A stretch of 64,000 nt of DNA from Steroidobacteraceae bacterium (GCA_019634915.1 JAHCAN010000012.1:1-64000); one strand, 5' to 3'; shown: positions 1 through 10,500, numbered from the stretch's first letter. The notes: a model not told the origin generated them from the letters alone. A program made the numbers and translations.

Positions 1-872
1 CGGTGACCGAACTGCGCGCCTGGGTGGAGGCGGCGATCGACTTCCCCGAAGAGGAAATCGACTTCCTCGCCGACCGCGAACTCGAAGCCCGCCTCGGCGG
101 CGTGCGCGAACACTTCGCGGCGGTCGAGCGCAGCGCGCGCCAGGGCCGGCTGCTGCGCGAAGGCATGACGATCGTGATCGCCGGCCGGCCGAACGCCGGC
201 AAGTCGAGCCTGCTGAACCGCCTCGCGGGCTACGACGCCGCGATCGTCACGGCCATCCCCGGCACCACGCGCGACATCGTGCGCGAGCGCATCGACATCG
301 ACGGCATGCCGCTGCACGTGCTCGACACCGCCGGCCTGCGCGATGCGCCCGACGTCATCGAGGCCGAAGGCATCCGCCGCGCCACCGCCGAGATGGCGCG
401 CGCCGATCGCGTGCTGTTCATCATCGACGCCGCCGGGGACCCGGACGCGCACGCGTTCACCGATGAACGTGCACGCCTGCCGCCGGACGTGCCGGTCACG
501 ATCGTGCTCAACAAGATCGACCTCGCGACCGGCATCCCGATGTCCGACACGATCAGCGGTCCGCCGCGACTCGCGGTCTCGGCGAAGACTGGCGCGGGCC
601 TCGACATCCTGCGCGCGCACCTGAAACAGGTGATGGGCTACCAGGTTGCGGACACAGGTACCGTGTCGGCGCGCGCGCGGCATCTCGAGGCGCTCACGCG
701 CGCGCGACGCCATGTCGATGCCGCCGAGACGCAGTTGCGCGAAAGCCGTGCCGGGGAGCTCGTGGCCGAGGAGCTGCGGCAGGCGCAGCAGGCGCTGGGG
801 GAGATCACCGGCACGGTGACCAGCGAGGATTTGCTGGGGAGGATTTTCTCGAGTTTCTGCATCGGGAAGTAA
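1..872 (+). CDS. mnmE: tRNA modification GTPase MnmE (TrmE), C-terminal part
   Basis: This is the C-terminal 290 or so codons of MnmE; the start lies left of the window. MnmE works with MnmG to put the (carboxymethyl)aminomethyl group on wobble uridine 34 of certain tRNAs. The G-domain motifs are all visible: P-loop GRPNAGKSS, TTRD, DTAG (switch II) and NKID. They sit inside the helical domain, and the protein ends in the family's C-I-G-K tail, whose cysteine is conserved. The last 18 bases are also the attachment core of the island that follows. The integration keeps the reading frame and stop codon, so the gene should be functional. Its partner mnmG is at 43206-45041. Confidence 0.97.
   Translation, partial: VTELRAWVEAAIDFPEEEIDFLADRELEARLGGVREHFAAVERSARQGRLLREGMTIVIAGRPNAGKSSLLNRLAGYDAAIVTAIPGTTRDIVRERIDIDGMPLHVLDTAGLRDAPDVIEAEGIRRATAEMARADRVLFIIDAAGDPDAHAFTDERARLPPDVPVTIVLNKIDLATGIPMSDTISGPPRLAVSAKTGAGLDILRAHLKQVMGYQVADTGTVSARARHLEALTRARRHVDAAETQLRESRAGELVAEELRQAQQALGEITGTVTSEDLLGRIFSSFCIGK
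855..872 (+). other. attL core of the genomic island (mnmE 3' end)
   Basis: The 18 bases TTCTGCATCGGGAAGTAA close mnmE (F-C-I-G-K-stop). They recur at 17986-18003 with a single G-to-A change that is silent in the mnmE frame. The mnmE/trmE 3' end is the known integration site of SGI1-type islands, and an integrase gene follows directly. The crossover point inside the core cannot be told from the sequence. Confidence 0.85.
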
Positions 873-988
873 GGTCAGTTCCAGGGGCGTCTACCGAAGG
901 CTGTAGATAGCCATTAAATAGCTGTAATTATGGAGATTATTTGTCTTCCCCGATCTGTCGATTTACACTGGCAGCCATCGATCTATAT

Positions 989-1042
989 GTCCAAGTATGT
1001 GTCCAAGTAAGGCTCATTGGTCGTCACAGGCTCTACTTGGAC
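989..1042. repeat. Left-end GTCCAAGT boxes (putative integrase arm-type sites)
   Basis: Two direct copies of GTCCAAGT at 989-996 and 1001-1008 (12-bp period) are followed by an inverted copy, ACTTGGAC, at 1035-1042. The right end of the island has the same pair with the same period at 17908-17927. Such boxes inside both ends, away from the crossover core, fit arm-type integrase sites or an integrase autoregulatory operator just ahead of the int start at 1057. Confidence 0.6.
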
Positions 1043-1056
1043 ATACAGAGACCGCG

Positions 1057-2379
1057 ATGGCGTTGACCGACACCGCCCTGAAGGCTCTGAAGCCGAGAGA
1101 AAAGCCGTACACCGTGACTGACAGCCGCGGCTTGTACGTCGAAGTCTTTCCGACCGGCGGCGTCGTGTGGCGGTACAGGTATCGCCTGAACGGCAGATAC
1201 GAAAAGCTGACTCTGGGCAAATACCCGGCGCTCACGCTCAAGAACGCGCGCTTGAAGCGAGATGAAGCCGCGCAAGCCGTCGCGTTGGGGCAATCACCGG
1301 CGAGGAAAAAGCAGCTCGCCAAAGTGACCGGCCCCGAAAACGCGACCGTCGCGGAGTTCGCGGAACGATTCTTCCGCGACATCCAGCAACGGGACCGGAA
1401 GAACAACACGACGCCCCGCCGTTATCTCGACAAGGACATCCTGCCGTACATCGGCGCCAAGCCGGTCAGGGAGATCACGGCCGAGGACGTCCGCTCCGTC
1501 GTCTGGAGGAAGAAAGACCAGGGCTTCGACGCCGCGGCCGGGCAGGTTCGCGGACTGCTCAAGCGCATGCTCGATTACGCCGTCACCTGCGGGCTCCTCG
1601 ATCACAACCCTGTGGCGGCTCTGCCTATGCGTCACGTGCACCGGGCGGCCGCACGGGACCGCGCATTGACCCCCGAGGAGATTCAACTGTTCCTACGGTC
1701 AGCGCAGGCCTCGAACATTCGGCGCCAGTTCAAAATCGCGCTCCATTTGATTCTGATGACATTGGTGCGCAAATCGGAGCTGATGCTGGCGCAGTGGAAG
1801 GACGTCCATCTCGATGAGGCCGAGTGGCATGTTCCGCAGGAGAACTCCAAGACGGGAAAGCCACACATCGTTTACCTGTCGAAGCAGGCCGTGCTGCTGT
1901 TCAAGGAGCTGAAGATTCTCGCTAGCAACAGTGCGTGGGTACTACCGGGGCGCGGCACGCTAGCCAAGCCCTTTGCCCACAACGCGATCAACAGCGCCCT
2001 CAAGGTCGCGTTGCAGGATCAGGAAATTCCTGCGTTTACCATTCATGATCTGCGCCGCACGGCTTCGACGTTGTTGCACGAAAACGGCTGGGCGTCCGAT
2101 GTTGTAGAGAAGGCGTTGAACCACACAATCGGCGGCGTGAGGGGCATCTACAACCGGGCCGAGTATGCGGAGCAGCGAAGAGAGATGTTGCAGTCCTGGG
2201 CAGACTACATCGATAAGCTTGCCCCGGTGAGCAATCTCGTCGTCGGCCAGCTCGCTGCAACGAGGGTTGGAGAGCAGCTTACCGGAGTCGCACGGGCACC
2301 TGATTCGACAGCCACTCGAGAGCGGCAATCGACTCGGAAGCGCGGGTTGCGGGTTATCGACGGCTATCGCGCGAAATAG
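1057..2379 (+). CDS. int: P4-like tyrosine-type site-specific integrase
   Basis: A 440-aa integrase with the DUF4102 arm-binding N-terminal domain (about residues 1-90; reads A-L-T-D-T, later G-G-V-V-W-R-Y-R-Y). A core-binding SAM-like domain and a C-terminal catalytic domain follow. Catalytic features visible are the arginine in T-L-V-R-K-S-E-L, the box H-D-L-R-R-T, a later histidine in A-L-N-H, and the nucleophile region G-I-Y-N-R. The ATG at 1057 is preferred over 997 because the family starts M-A-L-T-D and an earlier start would run through the GTCCAAGT boxes. It sits 185 bp from attL and is presumably responsible for integrating the island at the mnmE 3' end. Residues beyond about 390 are a less conserved tail. 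Confidence 0.93.
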   Translation: MALTDTALKALKPREKPYTVTDSRGLYVEVFPTGGVVWRYRYRLNGRYEKLTLGKYPALTLKNARLKRDEAAQAVALGQSPARKKQLAKVTGPENATVAEFAERFFRDIQQRDRKNNTTPRRYLDKDILPYIGAKPVREITAEDVRSVVWRKKDQGFDAAAGQVRGLLKRMLDYAVTCGLLDHNPVAALPMRHVHRAAARDRALTPEEIQLFLRSAQASNIRRQFKIALHLILMTLVRKSELMLAQWKDVHLDEAEWHVPQENSKTGKPHIVYLSKQAVLLFKELKILASNSAWVLPGRGTLAKPFAHNAINSALKVALQDQEIPAFTIHDLRRTASTLLHENGWASDVVEKALNHTIGGVRGIYNRAEYAEQRREMLQSWADYIDKLAPVSNLVVGQLAATRVGEQLTGVARAPDSTATRERQSTRKRGLRVIDGYRAK

Positions 2380-2714
2380 AGGGCAAGGTTTCACGACCAC
2401 CGCAGTCGCGTCGAATTGAGCGTGCCCTGAACTCGATGATCGGCGACGGGCTCGTAAGAAGCCTTTTCCCTTTCTGGATAGGGCCCTTCCCCCTTCGATC
2501 CATTCCCTTCTCCTTTTCGCCCTCTCTTGGTTGTCTACGGCTCCGGCGTAGGAGAATGCCGCGTCCGCAGTGCCCGCTACTCTTAACGCGGCGGCCTCGT
2601 CGCGACCTGCGTCACAGTCTGCGCAGGAAATCGCGGATTTGCCGGCGAATTCATTGAATCCTGGGGCCGGCTTGGACTAGGGTGCCCCAGTTTCTCTTGC
2701 CGGGAGTTCCTCAC
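2380..2714. other. Intergenic stretch between integrase and defence operon
   Basis: No supported gene. It holds a pyrimidine-rich tract at about 2462-2530. A short arginine-rich open frame at 2436-2657 looks non-coding. The promoter of the downstream operon probably lies here, but I could not pick a convincing -35/-10 pair. Confidence 0.5.
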
Positions 2715-2927
2715 GTGGACGGCTCACCAGCGATGACCGTACGGGAAGTCGCAGCCTACTTGAACGTGGACGAAAAGACCGTTTACCGGCTAGCCCAACG
2801 AGCGGACCTCCCCGGTTTCAAGGTCGCGGGAACCTGGCGCTTCAAGAAACGCGATATCGACGAGTGGATCGAGCGGCAGAAGGCTGCTGCCCTGCCGGCG
2901 AAGACGGGCCAGGAGAAGACGAGGTAG
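2715..2927 (+). CDS. Small excisionase-type helix-turn-helix DNA-binding protein
   Basis: A protein of about 70 aa with the MerR/excisionase-like HTH_17 fold. M-T-V-R-E-V-A-A-Y-L-N-V forms the first helices, then K-T-V-Y-R-L-A-Q-R, then the wing P-G-F-K-V-A-G-T-W-R-F and the helix D-I-D-E-W-I-E. GTG 2715 is preferred because GGGAG stands 8 bases upstream. ATG 2733, at the domain edge, and GTG 2682 are alternatives. It is the first gene of the defence cluster, 48 bp before the methyltransferase. It could be a transcriptional regulator of the operon, or a recombination directionality factor for the integrase. The sequence does not decide between these. Confidence 0.85.
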   Translation: MDGSPAMTVREVAAYLNVDEKTVYRLAQRADLPGFKVAGTWRFKKRDIDEWIERQKAAALPAKTGQEKTR

Positions 2928-2975
2928 CCGTGGGCGTTTTCAACCTCCAAAGCAACGCCAAATAGCGGTTTCGGT

Positions 2976-4724
2976 ATGCCTGATTCTAAGAGCATACGTT
3001 TCCAGCGACTCGTCCGCGGTATGCGCACGACGATGCATGAGCGTCAAGTCACCCCTGAAATCATCATCGGAGCGGCGTTGGCCCGTTGGTGCTCGGAGTC
3101 ATTCCCTGGGCTGCCCCGGTCGGGATTGCCTTCACCTCCTGCGCTAAAGCGTGACCCTACGGTGGCCGCCTTCGTAGGCTTTATCAGGTCTAGCGAACTG
3201 TCGGAAGCAGCATATTGGTTCGCGTCCGCTTATGCCCAACTGGCCGGAGAAGAACGTCGTAAGCAGCTAGCGATGTACTTCACTCCGCCGTCGTTGACTA
3301 AGCGTCTGCTGGACGATCTGGGAACCGCGGGTATCGACTTCGCTAGTCGCAGTTTCTGCGACCCGGCGTGTGGCGGCGCGGCATTCTTAGCACCCATCGC
3401 CATGCGAATGCGAGATTCGTTGCGTGCGAAGGGCGCGACGCCAGAACAAGTGCTCAAGCACGTGCAGTCCTGTCTGTTCGGCATCGACAAGGACCCAACA
3501 CTATGCAAGCTATCGCGCCACTTCCTACTTATGGCATTACACGACGAAGTCGTGGCTGCTGGCGTAGCGCCCAAGTTCCAAGTAGTCCGAGGTGACTCGT
3601 TGCTGAAGGTGCCGCACTTGGTGGGTACCTTAGATGTCGTCGTCTGTAACCCGCCATTTCGAAAGATGTCAGCGACGGAGATGGCGGTATATGCCGACGA
3701 GTTTGCCGACACCATAGAAGCGCAGCCGAACCTCTATGCGGTTTTCGTCGCTCTGTGCGTGAAGCTGCTTGCCCCAGGTGGTACATGTGCGCTGGTGACG
3801 CCCACGAGTTTCTTGTCGGGGCAGTATTTCTCGAAGCTCCGCACTTTCCTGTTGACGCAAGCCAAGGTGCTCAGTATCGGCATGGTGAGCGACCGGCAGG
3901 GTGTATTCATCGATGTTCAGCAGGAAACCGCGCTGACTCTTGCGCGACGTGAAGCCAATGGGCATGCCATGTCGACAGTCGCTAAGGTCTCCGTGGTTTC
4001 CAGAGATGGGAACTACGTGGACGTCGGTCAGTGCTCGTTGCCAAACACGGGCGCAGCTTGGCCTATCCCGCGAACGGAAAGTGACGTTTTGCTGCTGCGT
4101 AGCGCCATGAAATCGGCGGCCAGCCTTGCTGACTACGGCTATGCGGTTCGCGTTGGTGCCTTCGTATGGAATCGTGACACGCGCCCGACCTACCCATCGG
4201 CCAAAACGGCTGCTAGAGCACGCGGAGGCTCGGCCGTTCCTTTGCTGTGGTCCAGCGATATCGCAGCAGACGGAAGCCTCCGATTTGACGGTTTTCCCAA
4301 GGCTAACAATGAGCATTGCTTTGTAAACCTAGGCTCCAGATCGCACCGGTCAGTAGTCCGGCGGCCCAGCGTGTTACTGCAACGCGTGACATCAAGCAGC
4401 CAACCGAAACGACTAGTAGCGGCGGCTGTCCCAGAATACATCCTCGACACCTATGGTGGATTCGTTGGAGAGAATCACACGGTCATACTTGAACAGGTTA
4501 CGCCAAACCCAGCGTTGCCGCCGGCACAACTAGCGCAACTGCTGAGAACGCCAACCGTCGACCGATACTTCCGGTGCATCTCGGGCGCAACCAACGTGTC
4601 GGTTTTTGAACTCAACCAATTAAGGCTGCCAGACCCTGACCGACTGAAAAACCTACTGACACAGGGCCACAACATTGCCGAAGCCGCCCGTCGGGCTCTA
4701 GGCGACTCGGGCATGCGTTGTTGA
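2976..4724 (+). CDS. N6-adenine DNA methyltransferase of the DISARM locus (DrmMI role)
   Basis: A 582-aa class I SAM-dependent methyltransferase of the HsdM/Eco57I group. In order: an N-terminal helical region, the Y-F-T-P-P-S-L segment (about 101-107) typical before the fold, motif I D-P-A-C-G-G-A-A-F-L (129-138), an acidic motif II F-G-I-D-K-D-P (168-174), and motif IV N-P-P-F (225-228), which marks adenine-N6 chemistry. The C-terminal 190 or so residues are a plausible target-recognition domain. No nuclease domain is fused. In DISARM systems the methylase marks host DNA as self. Class 1 systems use an adenine methylase, and this one seems compact for that role. The gene is followed after 25 bp by the 936-aa gene. 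Confidence 0.85.
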   Translation: MPDSKSIRFQRLVRGMRTTMHERQVTPEIIIGAALARWCSESFPGLPRSGLPSPPALKRDPTVAAFVGFIRSSELSEAAYWFASAYAQLAGEERRKQLAMYFTPPSLTKRLLDDLGTAGIDFASRSFCDPACGGAAFLAPIAMRMRDSLRAKGATPEQVLKHVQSCLFGIDKDPTLCKLSRHFLLMALHDEVVAAGVAPKFQVVRGDSLLKVPHLVGTLDVVVCNPPFRKMSATEMAVYADEFADTIEAQPNLYAVFVALCVKLLAPGGTCALVTPTSFLSGQYFSKLRTFLLTQAKVLSIGMVSDRQGVFIDVQQETALTLARREANGHAMSTVAKVSVVSRDGNYVDVGQCSLPNTGAAWPIPRTESDVLLLRSAMKSAASLADYGYAVRVGAFVWNRDTRPTYPSAKTAARARGGSAVPLLWSSDIAADGSLRFDGFPKANNEHCFVNLGSRSHRSVVRRPSVLLQRVTSSSQPKRLVAAAVPEYILDTYGGFVGENHTVILEQVTPNPALPPAQLAQLLRTPTVDRYFRCISGATNVSVFELNQLRLPDPDRLKNLLTQGHNIAEAARRALGDSGMRC

Positions 4725-4749
4725 GTTATCCCACAAGTCGAGACGAATC

Positions 4750-7560
4750 ATGAAACGTAGGACGAAGCTCGACGAATTGCAGGAGGCGGAGAAAAAGCGA
4801 CGAGAAGCAGACAATAATAGGCGAGACATCGCGGCACGACTTGCGAAACGTAAATCGCACCGGATACAACCCCAACGCCCTAGCAAGCCCGAGTCGCCGC
4901 AACCTGCGTCGGAAAAAGAGAAGTCGGTAGCACCGGCTTTGGTCCCCCGCGTCCATAGCTCTCTGATTTCTCTGTTTCGCGATGATGAACGGGAACCGTG
5001 GACTCCGTCCAATGCGGTGGTAGAACTCAGTGACCTGTACTTACACGCCGCACAGTACCGGTCGCGCCACATTGCGCTTGTGTGGCCAGCCACACTTAAG
5101 ACGCTAACGCTCGTACATGCGCTGGCCACATTGGCACGCTGGCACGAGGGCGATAAGCAGGGCGTTCGAGGGCTGCTTTTCCCAGTCAAGACCAACGTCT
5201 TTCATGCGTTGAACCACATTCACTTCGACCGAGCTGCGGTGCTGCGCATTGCGAACGAGTTAGTCGAGGTCCAAGACCACCCAAACAATGGCGTCAAACG
5301 CTCTATGCGTGATAAGGACGCTTTCCTGTACTCACTCGGCGAGCACAGCTTGCCCGCGGTCGAAGGTGAGCGATTCAACCCAACTATTGGGGAGTTGCTG
5401 CCCCACTTCCTAGCCACACCGGGTTTTACAGAATGGAAGCCCTGCACGGATGGGCTACTCGCGCTCATTCGAACAAAGCTCGTAAAGCGATCCCAGGCAA
5501 GGGCTCTAAAGGATCTGAACTGCGCGGTCATCGGCAATCCCCGGACAGCTCCTGACGCACTGTTTGCACTTGACGGACGGATGTCAGAAGAAGAACTGCG
5601 CCAAGCGCAGTGCGCGCTTGCCGAGCTTTTGCCACCAGAGGTAGTGCTAGTCGTAGCCACCCGTGCAGTGCGGTTTGAGGCCCGTGCATGGAAAGCACGA
5701 ATTGCGCGCTTCTGCATGATGCTCGAGGAGGTTTTCTCTGCAGAACCACCCGGTGTCGTCATCGTCACGGATGAACCCAACGCGGCCTACAAGCTGAAGA
5801 ATGAGCTGTGGAAGCGTAACGACAAGCGCGAGCCAGGTCAGCGTTGGCATACACCCCACGAGTTCAAGATTCTTGGGGTTCCGAACGCGGTGACCTTGGA
5901 CGGGCTAGTGCCAGCACAGGAGCGGGAGATACAGCACCCGCTGCCTCGGGAATTCGATGTTCATGTAGTAGATGCTGACGCTGCAAAGATTGCGAACAGG
6001 CTCGTGGGAATCGCCAACGCAGCTCCTGGCGGTAGGGAAGGGGCTAAGCCATTGGTGGATGCAGCAGCCTACTTGTCGCGCGTGGCTGCGCTGCCATGCG
6101 GAGTGCGGCACTTGTCGGAATACTTGGCAGGGCCAGATGTGGCGGAACGGACACGAGTCGCCTTCGACTGGCCAACGCACATTGGCGTGATTGGCGAGTT
6201 CGAGCGCAGCGTCGGTGTCGGCGAAAGTCGCGTTGCGTTAAAGACGTGTGTCGAGCAAGGCTCTCAGCTGTTCGAGAACTATTATGAAGCAACACCCTTT
6301 GCCCACAAGCTCGCTGAACTCGTTGCATTCGCCGCGACGGGCAAGAGGCGCCACGTCGCCGTGGTGTTTACGAGTGCTCTCTATCGCCGGTTAGCCGAGC
6401 GCTTCCTGACGGAGTACCCGCAGTACCCCCAGGGCGCGATGTTCGATACCTTTCGAGAGCGTGTCTACCTCGTTTTGGCCGCCGACCTTGAAGAGCATCT
6501 GGGCGGGCTCGAGGGATCGACCCTTGTCTTCGCCGGCCTTAACGAAGACAGTTTGCGGCTGCTTATCACAGATAACCGCGTGCCAGCCCACTCGGTAGTT
6601 TTGGTGACGCAACGAGCTGGCCAGTTCCTGCGCGCGTCGCTCAAACCTATCGTTGAGAATTTTCCTGAGTTCAAGGCGTACAAGCCGAGAATCGAATCCA
6701 TCCTTCGTCAGCTGCAGGATCTTCGCGACGATGCGTCAGTGCTGTCTACCGGCGACTACGTTTTGCCAACGTTTCGGATCGAGCTTTCGTCGTACATGTC
6801 CTCGGAGGGCTGTGGCATCGATCCCGACTCATGGGCCATCCGCCTCGACAGCGACGAGACGCATTACCGACGGGACAGGTCGGAGGTCTACGTCTACGAT
6901 CCTGCGTCGCAGTTCTCGTCCGACAGAGGATTCAGAATCTGCCAGGTTAAGTCGCTGCAAATAGGCGACAAGCTATTCGTCATGTCGAGTGAATTGCGCG
7001 AAATGGTCGAGCAGGCACTGCGAGACGCTGGTGTAGTTATCCAGTCGGATAAAACGTTCGAAATGGCGTTACGCAGCTACCACGAGCAGGTCGAGAAGCA
7101 CTTGGTAAAACGGTTTCCGGATGGAACGCTCTCGGACAAGGTCAGGGCCCTGCGCAGGGAGATGCTTTCGGTCGACCCCGGACTCGAGGCGAGCCTTCCC
7201 CAGGAGCAGGCGATGCGCCGCTGGATTGACATGGGCGAATCGGCAAACACTCCCTTCGAGGAACTACGCCCGCAGGCCCCACTGCGTGAGGCGACGTTCA
7301 AAGCCTTCGCCCAGATCCTGGGTTTCTCGCCACTTGAGGCTGCGTATCAGTGGCAGAGGGTGATTATGGCTGTGAGGAACTCGCGGCGACTTGACGGGCG
7401 ACACGTCTCGGACATCTACGCCTACATGCTCTTGCAGCCGGAGTCGGCGATGGCTAACTCCAACATTAAGCGACAAACACTGACTCAGCTGTTTGACAAG
7501 GCCCGTGAGGGTGTGGCCACCGTCGAGTGGGTCGGTCCTGTGAAGGAGCCGGAAAAATGA
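4750..7560 (+). CDS. Large DISARM-locus protein of unknown function, possibly DrmE-like
   Basis: A 936-aa protein I do not firmly recognise. Residues 1-60 are highly charged and probably coiled-coil or disordered (M-K-R-R-T-K-L-D-E-L onward). A segment R-H-I-A-L-V-W-P-A-T-L-K-T-L-T (about 106-120) sits where a helicase-like protein would carry a P-loop but lacks the G-K-T/S signature. The central part has repeated alternating beta/alpha patterns (V-V-L-V-V-A-T, V-V-I-V-T-D-E, V-V-L-V-T-Q-R), suggesting two nucleotide-binding-like folds. The C-terminal 250 or so residues are alpha-rich. Position and size suggest the class 2 DISARM protein DrmE. The alternative is a new subunit taking the place of DrmD, since no SNF2 motifs are seen. 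It overlaps drmA by ATGA (7557-7560), so the two are translationally coupled. Confidence 0.55.
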   Translation: MKRRTKLDELQEAEKKRREADNNRRDIAARLAKRKSHRIQPQRPSKPESPQPASEKEKSVAPALVPRVHSSLISLFRDDEREPWTPSNAVVELSDLYLHAAQYRSRHIALVWPATLKTLTLVHALATLARWHEGDKQGVRGLLFPVKTNVFHALNHIHFDRAAVLRIANELVEVQDHPNNGVKRSMRDKDAFLYSLGEHSLPAVEGERFNPTIGELLPHFLATPGFTEWKPCTDGLLALIRTKLVKRSQARALKDLNCAVIGNPRTAPDALFALDGRMSEEELRQAQCALAELLPPEVVLVVATRAVRFEARAWKARIARFCMMLEEVFSAEPPGVVIVTDEPNAAYKLKNELWKRNDKREPGQRWHTPHEFKILGVPNAVTLDGLVPAQEREIQHPLPREFDVHVVDADAAKIANRLVGIANAAPGGREGAKPLVDAAAYLSRVAALPCGVRHLSEYLAGPDVAERTRVAFDWPTHIGVIGEFERSVGVGESRVALKTCVEQGSQLFENYYEATPFAHKLAELVAFAATGKRRHVAVVFTSALYRRLAERFLTEYPQYPQGAMFDTFRERVYLVLAADLEEHLGGLEGSTLVFAGLNEDSLRLLITDNRVPAHSVVLVTQRAGQFLRASLKPIVENFPEFKAYKPRIESILRQLQDLRDDASVLSTGDYVLPTFRIELSSYMSSEGCGIDPDSWAIRLDSDETHYRRDRSEVYVYDPASQFSSDRGFRICQVKSLQIGDKLFVMSSELREMVEQALRDAGVVIQSDKTFEMALRSYHEQVEKHLVKRFPDGTLSDKVRALRREMLSVDPGLEASLPQEQAMRRWIDMGESANTPFEELRPQAPLREATFKAFAQILGFSPLEAAYQWQRVIMAVRNSRRLDGRHVSDIYAYMLLQPESAMANSNIKRQTLTQLFDKAREGVATVEWVGPVKEPEK

Positions 7561-10500
7561 GCCCATCTATCCTTCGTTCGGATCCGGCCACCATCGCCCC
7601 AACGCTAAAAGAAGCCGTGGTCGATAGCCTTCTCAACTTGACGTACGCCCAGTTGAGCGGGCGCGGTCCCACGGGAGAGTACTTATTCGGCGCGCGCCCG
7701 CGGGCACTGCTGAACTCCGGCTTTCTGCTCCCGCAGCGCAGTCCGTCTGGCGACGACGAAGTAACCTCGCCTATCTGGGTATCGTCGCACGGTTTCCAGA
7801 TGCAGCTCAATGTTGCGATGCCTTCGGAGATGGTGATTGAGCCCCGACTTTCGCTCTATGTACGCATCTTGCCGCGGGAGAAGGACCTCAAACGTCCCAA
7901 CTGCCGGCCAGTTTTCATGTTACGGCAGGCGGTCGTCGATGAGCTTAAAGCCGATCGCGACAAGTGCCTCGACGAAGAGTGGGAGAGGGTCCGAGGCTCA
8001 TACGCTTCCAAGTGGAAGCATCCGGAATGGCCTGAGATTCGCAAGAGGGTCGTTGACGAAGTGTATGCCACCAAGGGCATCCCAAGGCATTTGCTGGTTT
8101 CGGACTTACCCCAAGAAGATGTGGAGTCCGACACGGAGAACGCTGCCGATGGGGATTCCGCGGGCGAGACTACGAAAGAAGCCATCGCCGTTCTCGGCGT
8201 CGAAGCGCTCCCTATTCAGGACGAACATTTCGAACCGCTGAAAGTTCCGCACAAATGGATGCGACTGGAAGTCCAGATTCCACCTCTCGTACTGGACACA
8301 GCAAGAACAAAACATGAACTGGAACAGGAGGCCAGCAAGCACGCTACTCGTATGAACGAGGCCATCGCCAAACAGCTCGCCGAGTGGGCTTGTAGCGATG
8401 ATCCCGAGAGAGGGGGCAAGACTTGGGGCTACCGTCGCCAGCTCAGGATTCCCGCCAGCCAGTACGTCAACTGGACCGACTTCCTGGACAGGGTGCGCGC
8501 ATCCGACCTGCCCTTGGCGATTCCGAATATTCAGCTCAGCTGGGATCTTCAACTTACTACCGACTGGCTAGATAACTCGAAGCGCAACCTGTTTGTCGCG
8601 CTGGAGAACGTTAGCCAGATGCCGCGCCAGCACGTTGAAGAGACGGAAGAGGCTGTGTACTTAGTCTCATTGCGAGCGCAGCTTCCGGTAGCGCTTCACC
8701 ACACGCTAAAGCTCGAGCGCATTAAGCCTTCTTATCGATACAACAAGTACCTTACGTATCCGGCGATGGGGCACAACTGCGGAGTCGTTAGTGTTCAGTC
8801 GCCCGATCTGCGGATTCTGGAGACGACGTGGACACCGCGCTACACACAGCCGCGCATCATTCCGACCAGCGTAAGCGGTGTGCAACGGCAGATGCGCCGT
8901 CTCGCGGAGCCCGAAGGTCTGGACGGCCTTTCGCCACTGGTGCCCGCCATGCATGCATGGCTTGATGCTTTACCTGGGCAGGTGAGCCCAGTCGAGGGGC
9001 TTGATCCGTCTGACCATGACGGCGCAAAGCGCGAAACGGAGGCCTTCCGCCAGGATCTCTTCAAATGGAAAGCGGAGATCAATTCGATCGCGATCGGCCT
9101 GCAGTGCCTGCAGGAGTCCAAGTCGATCTGGCGGCGACGCGGTCCGCAAACTAGTCCAAAGGCTGCCGTCTACGAGGCTTGGCTCGCCACAAACGAGACG
9201 ATGGCCGACTTCATGCGAGCTCGGTTCGGACGCGATGACAGCGAGTGGCGTATGTTTCAGTTGGCTTTCATCATCGCCAACATTCCAGGGCTGGCCTCGC
9301 GCATCCCAGAGTTCAGTCACGTGTACGACGAACACCGGGATGACGCAGTCAGCCTTCTGTATTTCGCCACTGGCGGCGGCAAGTCCGAGGCCTTCTTTGG
9401 TCTCCTCGTTTTCAGCCTGATGCTCGACCGATTGCGTGGCAAGCACCGCGGCGTGACGGCACTCATTCGTTACCCGCTTAGGCTGCTCACTATTCAGCAG
9501 GCACAGCGCTGCGCCCGCGTACTTGCGTACGCCGAGCGCGTACGCCAGCGGCACGCCTACGCAGGCGACGCACTATCCATTGGCTTTTGGGTTGGTAGTG
9601 GCGGCTCGCCGAATCGTCACAGCGCCAAGGGTGTCCAAAGCATTCCGCTGGTCACATCCGCTCCACCATTACTGAGCGACGAAAAGGCACTGCGCGAAGA
9701 CGACGCCAAGTACTCCGCCGCGATGCGCGCATGGCGCAAGCTGCCCAAGTGCCCATTCTGCGAGAAGGATACCGCGTTGCGTTTGTTCATCGATGATGGC
9801 GATCAGACGCTTGGGCATGTGTGTACCGACATTCAGTGTGATTCCAATCAAGGGCAGTGGAAGCCACTGCCGTTCTATATCGTCGACGAAGACATCTATG
9901 ATCTTGCGCCTTCCGTGTTGCTCGGCACAGTCGACAAGCTCGCGCTCATCGGTCACTCCGGGCGGACCATCCGACGTGTCTATGGCATGCTTGGTGCCGC
10001 TCCGTGGGTTAAGCGTACGAACGGACGACTCTATATCCCTGACAACAAGGAACTTGCCGCAGGTCCGACGAGCAAGGGCATGGAGGGTATCTATCCCGCC
10101 TACAAGTCGGGGCCGCGCATTTTTCACGACCCTTTTCCTAGCCTCATCATTCAGGATGAAGCGCATTTACTCGATGAATCACTTGGAACATTTGCGGGCT
10201 TGTTCGAGTCGACGTTGGATGCCGTCTTTGCGAGCTTAGCCGAACCGCTTAAAGAACTCGTTGCCGTCGATCGCCAGGGACGGCGTCGGCGCGCAAAGGT
10301 TATCGCCGCGTCGGCTACGGTGTCCGACCCTGAACGACAGCTAGAGCACTTGTATCAGCGCTCGATTCCGGCGACGCAGTTCCCGGAGCCCGGTCCTTCA
10401 TTGTATGAATCCTTCTACGCCGAGCCTGCCAAGGCTGCCGCAGAGGAAGTCATGCGGCGTGCCAACCCCGACATCGAAGTGGCGAGCCAGCAGGCGCGTG

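Noticed and set aside
1-872. mnmE as a truncated pseudogene
   Set aside because: Its missing N-terminus is due to the window edge, and the island insertion keeps the native C-I-G-K end and stop.
2436-2657. A 73-codon frame between the integrase and the HTH gene
   Set aside because: Arginine-rich composition, no ribosome site and no family resemblance. It lies over a pyrimidine-rich tract.
4750-7560. Assignment of the 936-aa protein as the SNF2-like DISARM helicase DrmD
   Set aside because: No GKT Walker A, DEAH box or SNF2 motifs could be found in it.
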